Source: Hypomesus transpacificus
Taxonomy: Eukaryota > Chordata > Actinopteri > Osmeriformes > Osmeridae
Reading direction: 5' to 3'
Length of the DNA: 64,000 nucleotides
NCBI RefSeq assembly: GCF_021917145.1
Contig: NC_061061.1
Location: forward strand, 13,394,908-13,458,907
The notes below the pieces were generated by a model that ran no database searches, was not told where the DNA came from, and was given only the letters and a program-made list of their open reading frames with translations. The first letter of the stretch is position 1. Each line of letters begins with the position of its first letter. Positions 23,533-35,715 of this stretch are shown in pieces. The position numbers were made by a program, and so were the translations under genes.

Positions 23533-24900
23533 AGAAAGTGGGTCTGGTGGCGCAATTGTTGTTGCACACCGTTAAACTGTGGAAATAAAAAGTAATGTTG
23601 TACACACGGAAGTGAAAACTAAGTTAACACAAATGCAGGTACATGTTTGCAAGGATTTAATTTTGCCTTCTGGTTGCGGTGTTCATAATCATCTGGATTT
23701 TTACAAAAGCATGGCCCCAGAACCCATATGGGGTGTAAGCATTGTATAATTGTCCCAACAAAAAAAAGGATATATCGTCATTATTTTTCTAATGCAACGC
23801 AATTTAAAAAGCACACAGGTATTAGGCAGGTGGTCGTATTGTTATGGCTAATCGGTGTACATGCGAGACTGTTGCAGTCTTGCAATACTGCGCCCTCTGT
23901 AGGATTGTATTAGCATTAACGCCAACAGTGCTTATCTTTGAATGAGAAATCATTCATGATTGGACAATAAACCCATTGACGTTGAAAGCCCGCTCACTTA
24001 ACTCAAGTCTGATGTAGCAATATTTTAAACAGTTTATTTATTTAATGTACTTTATTGTTTGCAGATAGTGCACCTTTTAATGAAACCCTCTAGAATTGTA
24101 AATGATCTCAGTAAGTACTTTGTCCATCACTTGACTTGTATTGCCTACTCTCTCTAGAGGCCTTCACCAACTTCCCACACTACTTTAACTCTGGTCCGTA
24201 AAACAATTCTTCATTATGCTGTTTCCGAATATCAAATGAATCTTCACCGCTCCATGGAAAGCCATACGCTCATATAATTTCAATACGACCTGGGAGGAGA
24301 ATGGAAGCTAGTTTGCTTTTTCCGTTAGAGGAAAATACAAACACAATCAGCTGTTTTCTTAGTCATGGAACAACCTGTTCAGCTGCTTCCAAAGTTAGTG
24401 GAAGTACTGTAGGTAGCTTCTAGAAATGCTCAAAAACAAGCGCGAAACGAAATATCCAAGGTTTGCTTGGAGCTAATCATAAAATTGAATCGTGATGACG
24501 AAACAGTTAGCAAGTCAATGGCTACTAGTTTCGCGAACTGGCTGCACTCATAACGTTAGGCCAGGAAGCTATTCAATACGGCTATGGTTAACAAGTCGTT
24601 ACATTGCATACCTTGTTTGTCAAATTAGTGTCCAGCTCTTTTCAAAATGACAAAATGAAGACTATTGCATTCGACGTTAATATCAAATCAAAGATTCCCC
24701 AAACTTTCAAGTATCATCACATTCAATCCAGAAACAACACTGTGGCGACACAATTCACTCACCTTACGCCTTTAAGTAATTGCTTTCCATCAAAACGCGT
24801 AGCTTTACAAAATTAAACTTAAAAATATATAATAGCATACCTTCCACTGTCAACAATCAAACGAAGACACTATTTTTGAACGTAACAACATGAGAAACTC

Positions 24901-24985
24901 AGTCTTCTTCTTCATCTTGTTCTGTTGAGTTTGTTTGCAGTTTTCATTCTCATAGTTTTATTACCGCCATCCTCTGGCCAGTTAT
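24901..24985 (-). promoter_or_regulatory. GGCGGTAA...(GAA)n module facing CEP192
   Basis: On the minus strand it reads CAGAGGATGGCGGTAATAAA and ends in GATGAAGAAGAAGACT. GATGGCGG fits the YY1 consensus (core ATGG). The same module type occurs at 25211-25280 on the opposite strand. I recall similar modules near many teleost gene starts, but cannot verify that here. Confidence 0.5.
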
Positions 24986-25210
24986 TTTACCTACATTTCC
25001 TTCTCACTGTCTTCATCTTTTTCCCCTTTTAATTTGTCGATCCTTAATGTTATTATAGTCCATGATATTTATTTTATTTAAATAATAACTAAACTCGCAG
25101 AAGCCTGATATACGACCCATTCCTTTGAATCAGGTGTGTGTGCACACCTGAAAAATAACACCTGTTATTTTTTGTTGCAGGGAAACGTCTTAGGCAGGCG
25201 TCTCTTTAAC

Positions 25211-25280
25211 AGTAGGTGGCGATGATGCAACTCATACGTTGGTTAGCATCTGCCTTTAACTTCAATAGAAGAAGAAGAAA
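25211..25280 (+). promoter_or_regulatory. GGTGGCGATGATG...(GAA)n module facing PTPN2
   Basis: It reads AGTAGGTGGCGATGATGCAA, a spacer, then TTCAATAGAAGAAGAAGAAA. It lies about 100-160 nt upstream of the PTPN2 start codon, so it probably marks the transcription start or 5' UTR. It is the inverted partner of 24901-24985. Confidence 0.5.
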
Positions 25281-25373
25281 GCGATTCCGTTGGAGTACAC
25301 ACAGAAGTTCGTATCGAGAGGGACAGAAGATAACCGATTTCAGGGATTAGACTATAGAGATTACAACATCATA

Positions 25374-28300
25374 ATGAATTTGCAGCAAGAATTTGAAGAC
25401 CTAGATACGTCTGGGACATGGAAAAATCTTTACAATGTGAGTTAGGCTTTCCTATGTTTGCACGAGGGCTTGGAACTTCACAGTGGTCTGGTGTTAGCCG
25501 CTTCGCTAGCTCTACTGTATGTCTAACTACATTACTAGTGCTAGCTCCACCAGCGGTACTGTAGCAAGCAATTCAAACATGTTGAACTGTCAGTGCCAAC
25601 TGAATTGCACCATGTGTTTCATCAAGACATATGTATTTAGCCCTGTCTAGCCTAGTTTGCCCTGTCACGTTCAGAAAACGCAACTACGTTTGGTCAGCAT
25701 GGTGTTTTTTCGCTACCTAAAATGTCTAGTTACCCATGTAGGTAGTCTAGCTATTCTAGGTACTAAAACGAGATTAGTGGTCTTCAACCCTGGCCCTCAG
25801 TCCTCACTGTCCTGTATGTTTAGACCAGGGGTGTCGAACTCCGGTCCTCGAGGGCCGCTGTCCTGCATGTTTTAGATGTTTCCCTGATCCAGCTCACCTG
25901 ATTCGAATGAATGGTCGTTATAACAACCCTTTTAATTGAATCAGGTGTGTTGGAGCAGGGAAACATCTAAAACATGCAGGACAGCGGCCCTCGAGGACCG
26001 GAGTTCGACACCCCTGGTTTAGACTGTCCTGCGCCAACTCACCTGATTGAAATGAATGGATCGTTATCAAACTCTGCAGAAATGTCTATATAGAGAAAAA
26101 AGAGAGAACACAATCTATATTCCCATGAAACAGAAAGATTATCATATAGCATAGGGCATTGGTGTTGCAATTGCTGCGCTGACTGCACGTCCACCCCGAT
26201 CAGTGCATACCTTGAGGTATGCAAGTGTCATATTGTCAAAAAGGTTTGTTTGGGATTTCACTTTGAAAATGCTCTTTAATAAGCTCTAGGTACTCTACAC
26301 AGTCCTATTTTAAAGCATCAAGATATCTCATCTAACTCTTGTTGTTCTCTCCCTCTACTGTTCTCTGTGTCCAATACCCCAACGTTACAATATTTGGCTG
26401 TCACACCCCTCAGGTAAACCTCAAAGCTAACCATCTTTCACTTCTTGTATCTTTTCAGGAAATTAGAACCCAGTCCAGTGACTATGAATATAAAGTAGCA
26501 AAATCTCCAGAAAACCGGAATCTAAACCGATACAGGGATGTTAGCCCATGTAAGTTGCTGTCTCTCTCCTTTGTGCTTCATTTTCATCCAAATACAATAT
26601 ACATTTTAATTATGGATTACACTGATGATTAATAGGTCGACATGTGTGACTAAATGTTTGTTTTGTTTTCTGTTTTTAGATGATCACAGTCGTGTGAAAC
26701 TTAAAAACTCTGAAAATGACTACATAAATGCCAGCTTGGTCATTATGAAAGAAGCCCAAAGATCTTATATTCTATCACAGGTGATAGGATATTTCTACAT
26801 TTGTTCTGTTATATGCTCAAGATTTGTACATATAGCTTAATGTGTGTTTTTGCTTCCCCAGGGCCCTTTGACCCACACCTGTGGCCACTTCTGGCTAATG
26901 ATCTGGGAGCAGGGTACCAAAGCTGTTATAATGCTCAACAGAGTCATTGAGAAAGGATCTGTGAGTATGAAAACAAAATCAAGCAAATGAAATCTTGACT
27001 GCATCATCCAACTTTGTTTACTTTTTGTATTGCATTTAACAATATCTGAACCTCTATAGCTGAAAGCAAGTAGCTTTCATGCGAAAGCAAAACACTTAAC
27101 AAGAAATGTACATAGGCCTGCAGACAATGTGATACACAGTTGTATACATAATAGTAATACACACATATCTATGAGTGTGTTCTATGTTTGTTTCTTTGTT
27201 TCTGTTCTCATGTATTCAGGTTTCTCTTTTCATTTGTCAACAGTATGTATATTTCAAAGTCAATCATGGTCATTTTTACTGGATGCTCACCAAAGGTTGC
27301 TTTAAGACATACTGATTCTTTAACTCTTAGTTAGAACAAGCTGTAAAGTCTGATTATTTTCTGTATTTTATAGGAAAAATGTGCCCAGTACTGGCCAACA
27401 TGTGAGGAACAGCAGAAGTCCCTGCCAGACACAGGTTTTGTGGTGTCGTTACGCTCAGAAAAAGACAAGTCTTACTACACAATACGAGTGCTAGACCTGC
27501 AGAATACAAAGGTCAGCAAAATATGTTTGACCTGCCCTTGAAACCTTTTAATGACGATAAAACGATAATTTTAATGAATCATGATCAATATACAATTTCT
27601 AACTGTATAAAAGAGAAAATTGTAAAATGGAAGAAAATGTGTAATTAACAAATACTGGTTTGATTCACAGTGCATTTCATACACACCATTTTAATGGTGC
27701 ATTTGCATAAATGTAAATCAGTCCTCCTCCTTGTGATTCAGACAGGAGGGACCAGAGAGATCTACCACTTCCATTACACCTCATGGCCGGACTTTGGCGT
27801 TCCAGAATCCCCTGCTTCCTTTCTCAACTTCCTGTTTAAGGTTCGAGAGTCTGGATCCTTGGGATCAGAACATGGCCCTCCGGTGGTGCACTGTAGTGCT
27901 GGGATTGGACGCTCGGGAACCTTCTCATTGGTTGACACCTGTCTGGTTTTGGTAAGGTCACAGAGTTTGTTCAGTCGGCAAAGGTCTTGTGGTTTGTTAA
28001 AGTGTCTGCTCGGTATAGAATTTTTGACTGAGGGCTGATTTAAAGAGTTCCATGTTGTGTTGAATAGAGAAGAGAAACCAGTCATTTGACTCAACCTCCT
28101 TCATTATTAATGATGGAATTGGTGTAGATTCTTTATTTACACAATTACAGATATTATTGCTTGTGCAATCCATTTTTCAAGTGCTCAAGAACACCCACTC
28201 TCACAAGACTTTTGAATCAATCAAAAGTTTGACTGACGGGAAGGTCACTAAAATATGGGGGAACCTTTTTCAGTGTACTGGTGCATCTGAACTCTGGCTG

Positions 28301-30061
28301 CTGCTGCTGGGGTCTGTCACTACAGAGGGTCTTGGCCGTGTGCCAGAGTGGCTGACTATTGTCCATGGTCAGTGTCTGTAGCTCCCAACCCAGCATGTGT
28401 AGCATGTGTGATGCTGCTGATACACCTGCTCTGGTGCAGGGGGTTGCCTGATGCTCTGACTATGTGATTCTTAATCGGTGGTGTCATACGTCTTCCTCAA
28501 AACCCTGCATGAGTTGGTCACTCCAAACTGAATTATTGAGCAAAAACACTTGAAAAAGATCACTTGGGTGTACACTTTCCATAGTTACTGGAGGTTGTGT
28601 GCATTGCTGATATTTATTCATCCATATATTACCTATACAAGTGAGTAAAATACTCAAATATTTTTAAAGGAGTTAGGTGTAAAAAATGTACAGCGGATAG
28701 GTTGTGGGACTTCGTTCTGATGGCTAATGTCTTCTGTCCTGTCTGAATGCAGATGGACAAGAGGAAGGATCCGTCCTCTGTGGACATTCAGAGGGTTCTG
28801 CTGGACATGAGGGAGCATCGTATGGGCCTGATCCAAACGTCAGACCAGCTCCGCTTTTCCTACATGGCTGTCATAGAGGGTGCCAGGTGCATCATGGGAG
28901 ACAGCTCTGTGCAGGTAATTGGATTTTAAACTATTTGAATCCCTTGGTTGCTGGAGAGTGCCCCTTGGGTTATTGGCGCCCTCCTTTTTCTATAGTAACA
29001 TGATGGGTCGGTGAATTTACACTGTGTCTAACCAAAGCCAAGCTTTTTATTCACCCTAATTTATGTAAGTACATTTTAAACGAATGACATGCTCCATTAT
29101 CCCATGTAGCCTGCTCTATTTTAGGAGTTACTCACCACGGATGTTTTCATGTTTACTTTTGCACAGAGACAGTGGAAGCTGTCCCCAGAAGACAGAGGGA
29201 CAGTATGTGAGTCTCACCCTGCCCTGCCGCCCCTGAGACAGCCCTTAAAGCCAGATGACGAGCCCTTGCCCTGCCTAGCGACTAATGCCACCTTGGGGCC
29301 AGCGGCAAGGGATGACAAAGTGGCAGGAACACAGACAGATATTCACAGCCGGTATCAAGACCCTGTAGAGGGGGCAAATATGTGAGTACTACAAATGTTG
29401 CGAGGACAAGGTGTCTAGACCAACCGATGTCCACTCCCTCAATATTGGATGTTGGACAACAGTCACAACAAGCTGTGTCTACTCAGAGGCTGTTTTGACC
29501 CAGGTGGCATTCCACTTTGTCTTATCTTCATACATCTGGGTGGAATGCCACTTCCCATACAGGGGATACCCACCTGTATGGGGTTTCTTAACAAATATAT
29601 AACATACTCTACCATTCAAAAGTTTTGGGTACTTAGAAATGTGTAAATAACACAAAATTGCTCAGAAATACAGTGTAGACTTACTTACTTTCATTACTAA
29701 AATTCTGTGCTCACCACAATGTAGATAGTTGCCAATTTCAGATGCTGAAATAGTAAAACCTTTACAATTGGTTGTTGGAACAAAAGACAATACATTGTTA
29801 GACAACGTAATCCATCTTAAATCATGTGATTTTGAACTGCAATTGTCTGATAACCACTTTATTGCTTGTCTCAGGCCCAGAAAGAGGCGAGAGGAGCGGA
29901 TCACCAACATGGCACAGAAAGTACAGAGGATGAAAATTAAATTGAGTGACACAGAGAGGCAGAGAGAGCAATGGCTCTACTGGAGACCCATTCTCTTGAA
30001 CATAGGCGCTGGTGCAGCCCTGGCATTGGGTGTGCTGGTCTGCTGGATTTTCTCACGGTGA
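25374..30061 (+). CDS. ptpn2: PTPN2, ER-anchored T-cell tyrosine phosphatase
   Basis: A non-receptor protein tyrosine phosphatase that dampens JAK/STAT, insulin-receptor and T-cell receptor signalling. Nine exons join in phase to 421 codons: 25374-25436, 26459-26549, 26680-26780, 26862-26960, 27374-27511, 27742-27951, 28753-28914, 29167-29381 and 29875-30061. All catalytic elements are present: the phosphotyrosine loop [12 protein letters not shown], the WPD loop WPDFGVP with Asp181, the signature [10 protein letters not shown] with Cys215, and the Q-loop [10 protein letters not shown]. The last exon encodes a basic stretch (PRKRREER) and a hydrophobic tail ([20 protein letters not shown]) that would anchor the protein in the ER, like the human 48-kDa isoform. 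PTPN1 is close in sequence, but CEP192 as neighbour points to PTPN2. I could not find an alternative exon for the nuclear 45-kDa isoform. Confidence 0.97.
25775..26085. mobile_element. Older hAT-like MITE, split by a younger copy
   Basis: The left piece (about 25775-25825: TCTTCAACCCTGGCCCTCAG and on) and the right piece (26025-26085: GCCAACTCACCTGATTGAAA TGAATGG...) look like the two sides of a decayed, related palindromic MITE. The younger element sits between them. Confidence 0.55.
25826..26016. mobile_element. hAT-type MITE, near-perfect palindrome
   Basis: The 191-bp element begins CAGGGGTGTCGAACTCCGGT and ends with the exact inverse. The arms pair along almost their whole length (about 85 bp each). 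It is flanked by a perfect 8-bp target-site duplication GTTTAGAC (25818-25825 and 26017-26024), the size typical of hAT transposons. There is no coding capacity. It lies in PTPN2 intron 1. Confidence 0.92.
29504..29582. repeat. Two adjacent hairpins
   Basis: GTGGCATTCCAC (29504-29515) pairs with GTGGAATGCCAC (29540-29551). Directly next, CCCATACAGG (29554-29563) pairs with CCTGTATGGG (29573-29582). Both stems are perfect. They sit in the last PTPN2 intron beside a Tc1-like fragment. Confidence 0.85.
29600..29690 (+). mobile_element. Tc1-like transposon terminal fragment
   Basis: CTACCATTCAAAAGTTTTGG...CTTAGAAATG...CAGAAATACAGTGTAGAC matches the terminal part of the same Tc1 family as 13488-13645. 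It is a relic without a transposase and lies in the last PTPN2 intron. Confidence 0.75.
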
Positions 30062-33000
30062 AAAGTCTTCATGCATCTTCACTGACTTTTTGCACCAGTA
30101 CCTGGGACATATGGGATTCTGAATTTGTGTGTATAAAGGGGTATTTATTTCTACGAATCAAAGGACAGAGCACCAGATCAAGTGTTTATTTTTCATGTTA
30201 AAATCTTTATGATAACATGTCAGGATCTTAATTCCAAAACCATTTTTGTCATCAGTGATGATGAATGTAATGTATTAACTTCCTTTAGATGTTCTGATTC
30301 ACCTAACAATGTTCTAATGTTTATTTTTGCATTATTTATGTTTTGTCTACATCAAGATATTTGTTGTGCATTTTGTATTTAAAATTCATATTTTGGATTG
30401 TGAGCATTTCCTTTAAATTAAACTAATGTTAGGTTGAAAAACTGTACTCGCCCATGCAAAGTGGAACAAAATTGTCCGTATCCTTAAATGAGTCAACATC
30501 AGGCGATTGTCAAGCGAAAGAGCATAATTTTGTGAACCATTTTTAGTTTGATGCCCTATTGATGGTTTCTTACAGTCAGTCAAATTAATCCGGTCTTTGA
30601 TTTGATATTGGCTTAAGTTGTGATTTGTTGTTGTCTTGATAAACCATACACTTGTGTCTATTGTTTGTGTGTAACTTGTTAGCAACTTCTACATTCAGGT
30701 TTACCCATAGTTGGATATGGAGTTTTTTTTCATAATCTGAGATGGATATGATTGCACGTTTCTGAAGTAGTTTATATTTGGTTAATGAGTCCGAATGTAT
30801 TTTAGTACATTTGTTTTTAAGTTAATGCTGTACAATTTCTGCGTAGATAACCTACATTTTATCTGTCACTCTGCAGGTTATATATTTACATTTTGATTCA
30901 CCATAGGTTTTCCCAGAGCGTCTTAGACTTTTACACTGGCACCTTTCGAAGGTTATATGGAAAGCATCTACTATGTTTCTTTTTTATTTTTTATTGTCAA
31001 ATGAACACAACTGCTGTCATACTATCTTCATATGATTGAATTATTTACTTTTTTCAGACACTATTGGACATGTTGCATGTCACACTAAAAGCAACTAAAA
31101 TGCTTTGAGAATTACTTCCTATTGTACATCCATTGCATGCTAAATACTCAGGTTTCATAACATGACTGAAATCCATCTTATTTAAGGGAGAGTGCCTGGC
31201 AGATGTACTTCAGGGACAATCTGTTTCATGTTACATCAAATGCATCATAGATTTAATTTTGTTTGAGTTCTGATTTCCTTTATTCTATAAGGGAAATGTA
31301 CAGTGGCTTTGAACTTATGTAGCTTTAACTATACATCCTCAGTCGAATCAGGTTTACTTACTACTAGTTTTTGTTTAAATATATTCTGATATATATGTCT
31401 GTGTTAGGGTAAATAATTTTTATTTGGTAATTTTAAACATTGGCACTAGCAGAAGAAGGCAAAACATTTAACTCTGTGTCAAAAAAGTATTGTAAGCCTA
31501 ACGTGTACCTGGACTATAAAATCTGAAAGGCCGGCTGTCTTCCAGGACAGCTTGTCCTTTAGTGCCATAACCAGAACAAAAGCCAAATTTAAATCAGTAA
31601 TGCATTCTCATCAGGATCAAGATGCATTTTTAAAACCTACATCGTTACGTTACATCATTAGTTTTTCTCATAACTGATACAAGCAGAATGGATTAAATAT
31701 TTCCTTCCATTTAAAAAAATTCTAATTATTCCCAAGGTCTATGGTGTTGTTTTAGATGGATTGGATTAACTTTGAACCAAGTTTAATGCCATTGATGCAA
31801 GTTAACAGAGCAAGATATGTTCCCATCTACACTGCCACCTTACCAGAAACCCCCTTGGTATCCATTTAGTGCAGTAGTAAGAGTGACTTGAGTGTGGCCT
31901 AGTGCAACGCTGCTTTGAAGAGTTAGCAGTGCAAGCCACAGCAACCGCTGATGACTGATGCCAACCCTCTCACATGAAGTAAACACACTGTTACAGTGCT
32001 TGATAAATATGTTGACAATAAACACAATATGCAACACATGCTATTTGCTGTTCATTTAGCATTGTCTTTTAAAGAATTTTTAAAAAATTGTAGGAACCAA
32101 GTTACTTTCTTTATATAAAATTATATTTTTAAATTTCAACTCCAGCTAAATCATGTGACATTTTTAGGTGTGTGTACATCCATCATGTAAGTCATGTGTC
32201 TGTTCTAATGACCTGATTTGTCCATATGACCACACCTAGTGCCAGATGATAGCTCTGAAAGAAAGTGTGCACTTCAGCATGTTGCATTGACCGCCCCAGT
32301 AATGCAAGCCTTTGCACATCCACAGTTCCAGAATGTCTAATACAACAACAGAAAAAGGGACTGTAGTAACCCCCCACACACACAACACTCAAACAGTCGC
32401 CCCAAACACTCCCCCCTGACTCAATGTGAACAGGTCATGTGCCTGGGTGCCCACCAGCTCAAGTGTATTTGTTCTGTTCTGTTTTAAAAGATTTTGCCAC
32501 CATCAACAGAAAAGCAGAGGGGATAACTTTTTGGAATTCAGCCTAGGGTGTCCTCTTTGACATTTTGCTCAGCCGGGCTTGCACTCTCTCTCTCTTTCAC
32601 TCTTTCCTCGTGGAAAGTTGATACTTAAGAGGGTTTATTTATCCTGAAGAATCTAGGTAAGAAATATCCTGGCATTTGTCTCAGGGCTGTTGTGAAACGA
32701 AACAGTTTTGTATATGGATAAACAGATCGTTTGGATGAACAGATCAATTGGATAATTGGTGTATTTTTATGTACTTACACCTTACAACAACTATACACAT
32801 ATTTTTACAGTTGAACTCAATCTGCATTTAGAGCAGAAAAGCTATACTCATGTTTCCAGAAGCCTGAATGCTTAAATATAACTGTTGAATCATCTGTCTT
32901 TGTAGATGGATTTGCTCCATCTTTCATTATCATCCAGCTTTGGAAGAAACTATATCTTAAATCCACATTGACTTTATATAAGCACAGAGACTTACATGGC

Positions 33001-34013
33001 TATTTTAGGCTAAACTTGTCAGATACAGGAAATAAAATGTCAAATAATTGTTTTGAGCTGATTTGAGATGTTCCAGTGTCATGACCATGACCATCCTGTC
33101 TGTTATTGGTTATTTCAAAATGTCCATCTTTTGCTAATTGATACTCGTGCCGTTTTGACATGGTGTCAGAACGAACCAAGTCGATCTATGCAAAAATGAC
33201 ATTCATTTCTTTTCATGGAATGACATTTTATGCACTGTATATTGACAAATTGAGAAGTTGTGTTGGTGTGGGGGTGGGAAGTCTTCATGACACGGAATTA
33301 CATTTGTTGGTTGAGAATTGTAACATTTATAGATGCCAGAGCAGTATATATATCAAAAGTAATATGTTGCATGTGGATACGGTAAAACGTTTTTTAGGTT
33401 ATAAAAAACATGGTCATTAAGCCACTTCCGGACTTCAATGATGGCAGATCTTGTGTCTTGGGTCACAAATGTTTGTACCATATCAGTCAATATGTTGTAG
33501 CTGCATGGGAAGTGATTGAGAAAAGAGGACACACATGTATGGCTGGACAACTGTACAAACTGTAAAATCTGTTGTGAAGCTTTCAGTTAAAGCACACAAC
33601 ATTATGGGTGTGAAGTGTCAGATGTGTATCTGAGTATAGGAAGGGGTGCCAGGTGTATACGTTATTAATCTACTTTTATCACAGCCACCGCTTACATTGT
33701 AGCAGACAACGGAAACAACATCCTATATCCAATTGCAATTGGCCAATATGGAATATGTTGTATTAGGTAAAGCATCAATTTCAAGGATCATGCAAGTTCA
33801 ATGTTTGAGGGTATTAATTGCAAAATATATTTTTGACGTATTTATTTTGGTATTTTTTCTTATATATTATATACAAATTTACCTCTAAAATAATAAATAG
33901 GTATTGAAAGACAAAGAGGGGCCGATACCTGCCCCATGGTTGCCTGTTTTTTTTACCCTTTCTCTGTGCTTCGGTGTGCACTGTGTCTTGCCACTGTTGC
34001 AGTGTCCCTCAGG
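30062..34013. other. PTPN2 3' UTR, spacer and LIM2 upstream region
   Basis: No protein-like frame is visible. The first AATAAA in a convincing position is at 32017-32022, so the PTPN2 3' UTR could be about 2 kb long. Earlier, weaker signals cannot be excluded. The AT-rich part from about 32.1 to 34.0 kb is spacer and LIM2 promoter. I see no clear TATA box at a fixed distance. Confidence 0.4.
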
Positions 34014-35150
34014 ATGTACAGCTTCATGGGAGGGGGCCTATTCTGCGCCATTGTGGGGAACATCTTGCTGGTGGTCTCCACAGCGACAGACTACTGGATG
34101 CAGTATCGCCTGTCTGGCAGCTTTGCTCACCAGGGCCTGTGGAGATACTGTATGTCCGGCAAGTGTTACATGCAGACAGACAGCATCGGTGAGTGGACAC
34201 TTTGGTGCTCCTGGAACACTTTGACTATCAGGCATTACTATTAGGTTGTATGGATGAACGCAGTTTCTGCCCAGTATAATGCCTCTCCTAATAAAACCTT
34301 TACTGGTTTTTAATTAGGTGACCGTATCAACAGATTAGACATGGAAATAGAGAAAGTTTATGGTAAAGCAATTTGAACTATGTCTTTTTATGATCTTTGA
34401 ACTTCTATGTGACATCTCTCTCCTCAGCCTACTGGAATGCTACCCGTGCATTTATGATCCTCTCAGCCATGTCATGCTTTGCTGGCATCATTGCAGGAAT
34501 TCTCTCCTTCGCCCATTTCTCTGCCTTTGAAAGATTCAATCGGTCTTTTGCTGCAGGGATCATGTTCTTTGTCTCCAGTGAGTCACACAGGACATCAAAA
34601 AGCAGATACATTCAAATGCAATAAACAAAATGTTCCAATGTCAACACACAATGTAGACCCCCAAACATATCCTTTGGCACACAAGACATTAAACACACAA
34701 AACAACAAATCATTTTCATATGACAGAAAACCTTATGGACTCTCAACTGTGCACATATCTTATCTGGCAAATGTTCATTTCAATATGTATACCTGTCATT
34801 TTCTTCCAGCTCTATTTGTTCTTCTTGCCATGGCCATCTACACTGGGGTGACAGTGAACTTCCTGGGGAAACGATTTGGTGACTGGCGTTTCTCCTGGTC
34901 CTACATACTGGGCTGGGTGGCACTGCTTATGACCTTCTTTGCAGGTAAATGGGAAAGAGATGGCTGCGAGTGAGGTTTTGGTTCAGCACTGCCATGGTGG
35001 TGAATTTGCCACTACTCTTAGAAAGGATTACTGTCTTGGTTGATAAATTGTTTCACAATGTCACAATCATTTCTGTTTTGTATTGCAGGTATATTTTACA
35101 TGTGTGCCTATAGGATGCATGAGTGCAGGAGGGTGGCTGGCCCGCGTTAA
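34014..35150 (+). CDS. lim2: LIM2, lens fibre membrane intrinsic protein (MP20)
   Basis: A four-pass membrane protein of the claudin/PMP22 superfamily, the second most abundant intrinsic protein of lens fibre cells, needed for cell fusion and transparency. Exons 34014-34188, 34428-34577, 34810-34944 and 35089-35150 join in phase to 173 codons, exactly the mammalian length. Clear signatures: the start MYSFMGGGLFCAIVG, the extracellular loop motif GLWRYC with C..C (WRYCMSGKCYMQTDSIAYW), IYTGVTVNFLGKRFGDWRF, and the C-terminus FYMCAYRMHECRRVAGPR. A polyadenylation signal AATAAA lies at 35275-35280. LIM2 next to Siglec genes is also the human arrangement. Confidence 0.98.
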
Positions 35151-35715
35151 GAGGACTAAAATCACATTGAAAGCTGTTGGAATAGGTATTTTTTGCCCCA
35201 GCAATAGCTTGAATCCAATTTTTTACAGTAAACTCACTGTGACATTGGAAAATATTTTAAAAGTTATAAAAATGAATAAAGATAGTTCACATCAGGGTCT
35301 GCGTGTGTGTATAATCCGTAATACATGTTTCTTTAAATTCTTATTATAATATTATTATGATTTTTCTGATATATTTATAGATAGATGGAAAGTTTCAGTA
35401 CTCTTAGGGATCAAAAACTAACAGCAGTTACAAACAAACCAATCGATTAATAATGGAACCACAACAATCCAATACAACAGATTACTTAAATGTAGAAAAT
35501 ACAGTCCGTATTTATTGCAGAAAACAAAGAATCTCAACATTCGATGATTGTCTAGCTAATAAAATTGGCAAGGGTGGCTCAAATGCATGATTACCTAGCA
35601 CTACACAGACATATACAGTTATACAGACAAATAAAATTTCAAGCGTTAGTGCTGCATTGCCAAAAAATATTAGTGATTATCAGTCTTATTTGAGAAGTAA
35701 ATCATTTGAGTGAAC
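35151..35715. other. Convergent 3' ends of LIM2 and Siglec A
   Basis: It contains the LIM2 poly(A) signal (35275-35280, plus strand) and, for the minus-strand Siglec gene, AATAAA read from TTTATT at 35511-35516. Nothing else is recognised. Confidence 0.6.

Larger units (their letters stand above)
23577..25373. promoter_or_regulatory. Divergent CEP192/PTPN2 promoter region
   Basis: The two start codons are 1.84 kb apart and point away from each other. An acceptor at 23577 shows that CEP192 has at least one upstream non-coding exon. Two related modules in opposite orientation lie at 24901-24985 and 25211-25280. Each reads, toward its own gene, a GGCGGTAA or GGCGATGATG core and then a (GAA)n run. 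The minus-strand copy carries GATGGCGG, a YY1-type initiator motif. I infer that transcription starts in or near these modules. No further gene is seen. Confidence 0.6.

Noticed and set aside
25125-25192. GAATCAGGTGTGTG...GCAGGGAAACGTCT resembles the right arm of the hAT MITE
   Set aside because: Too short and too degraded to call; no terminal repeat or target duplication is visible.
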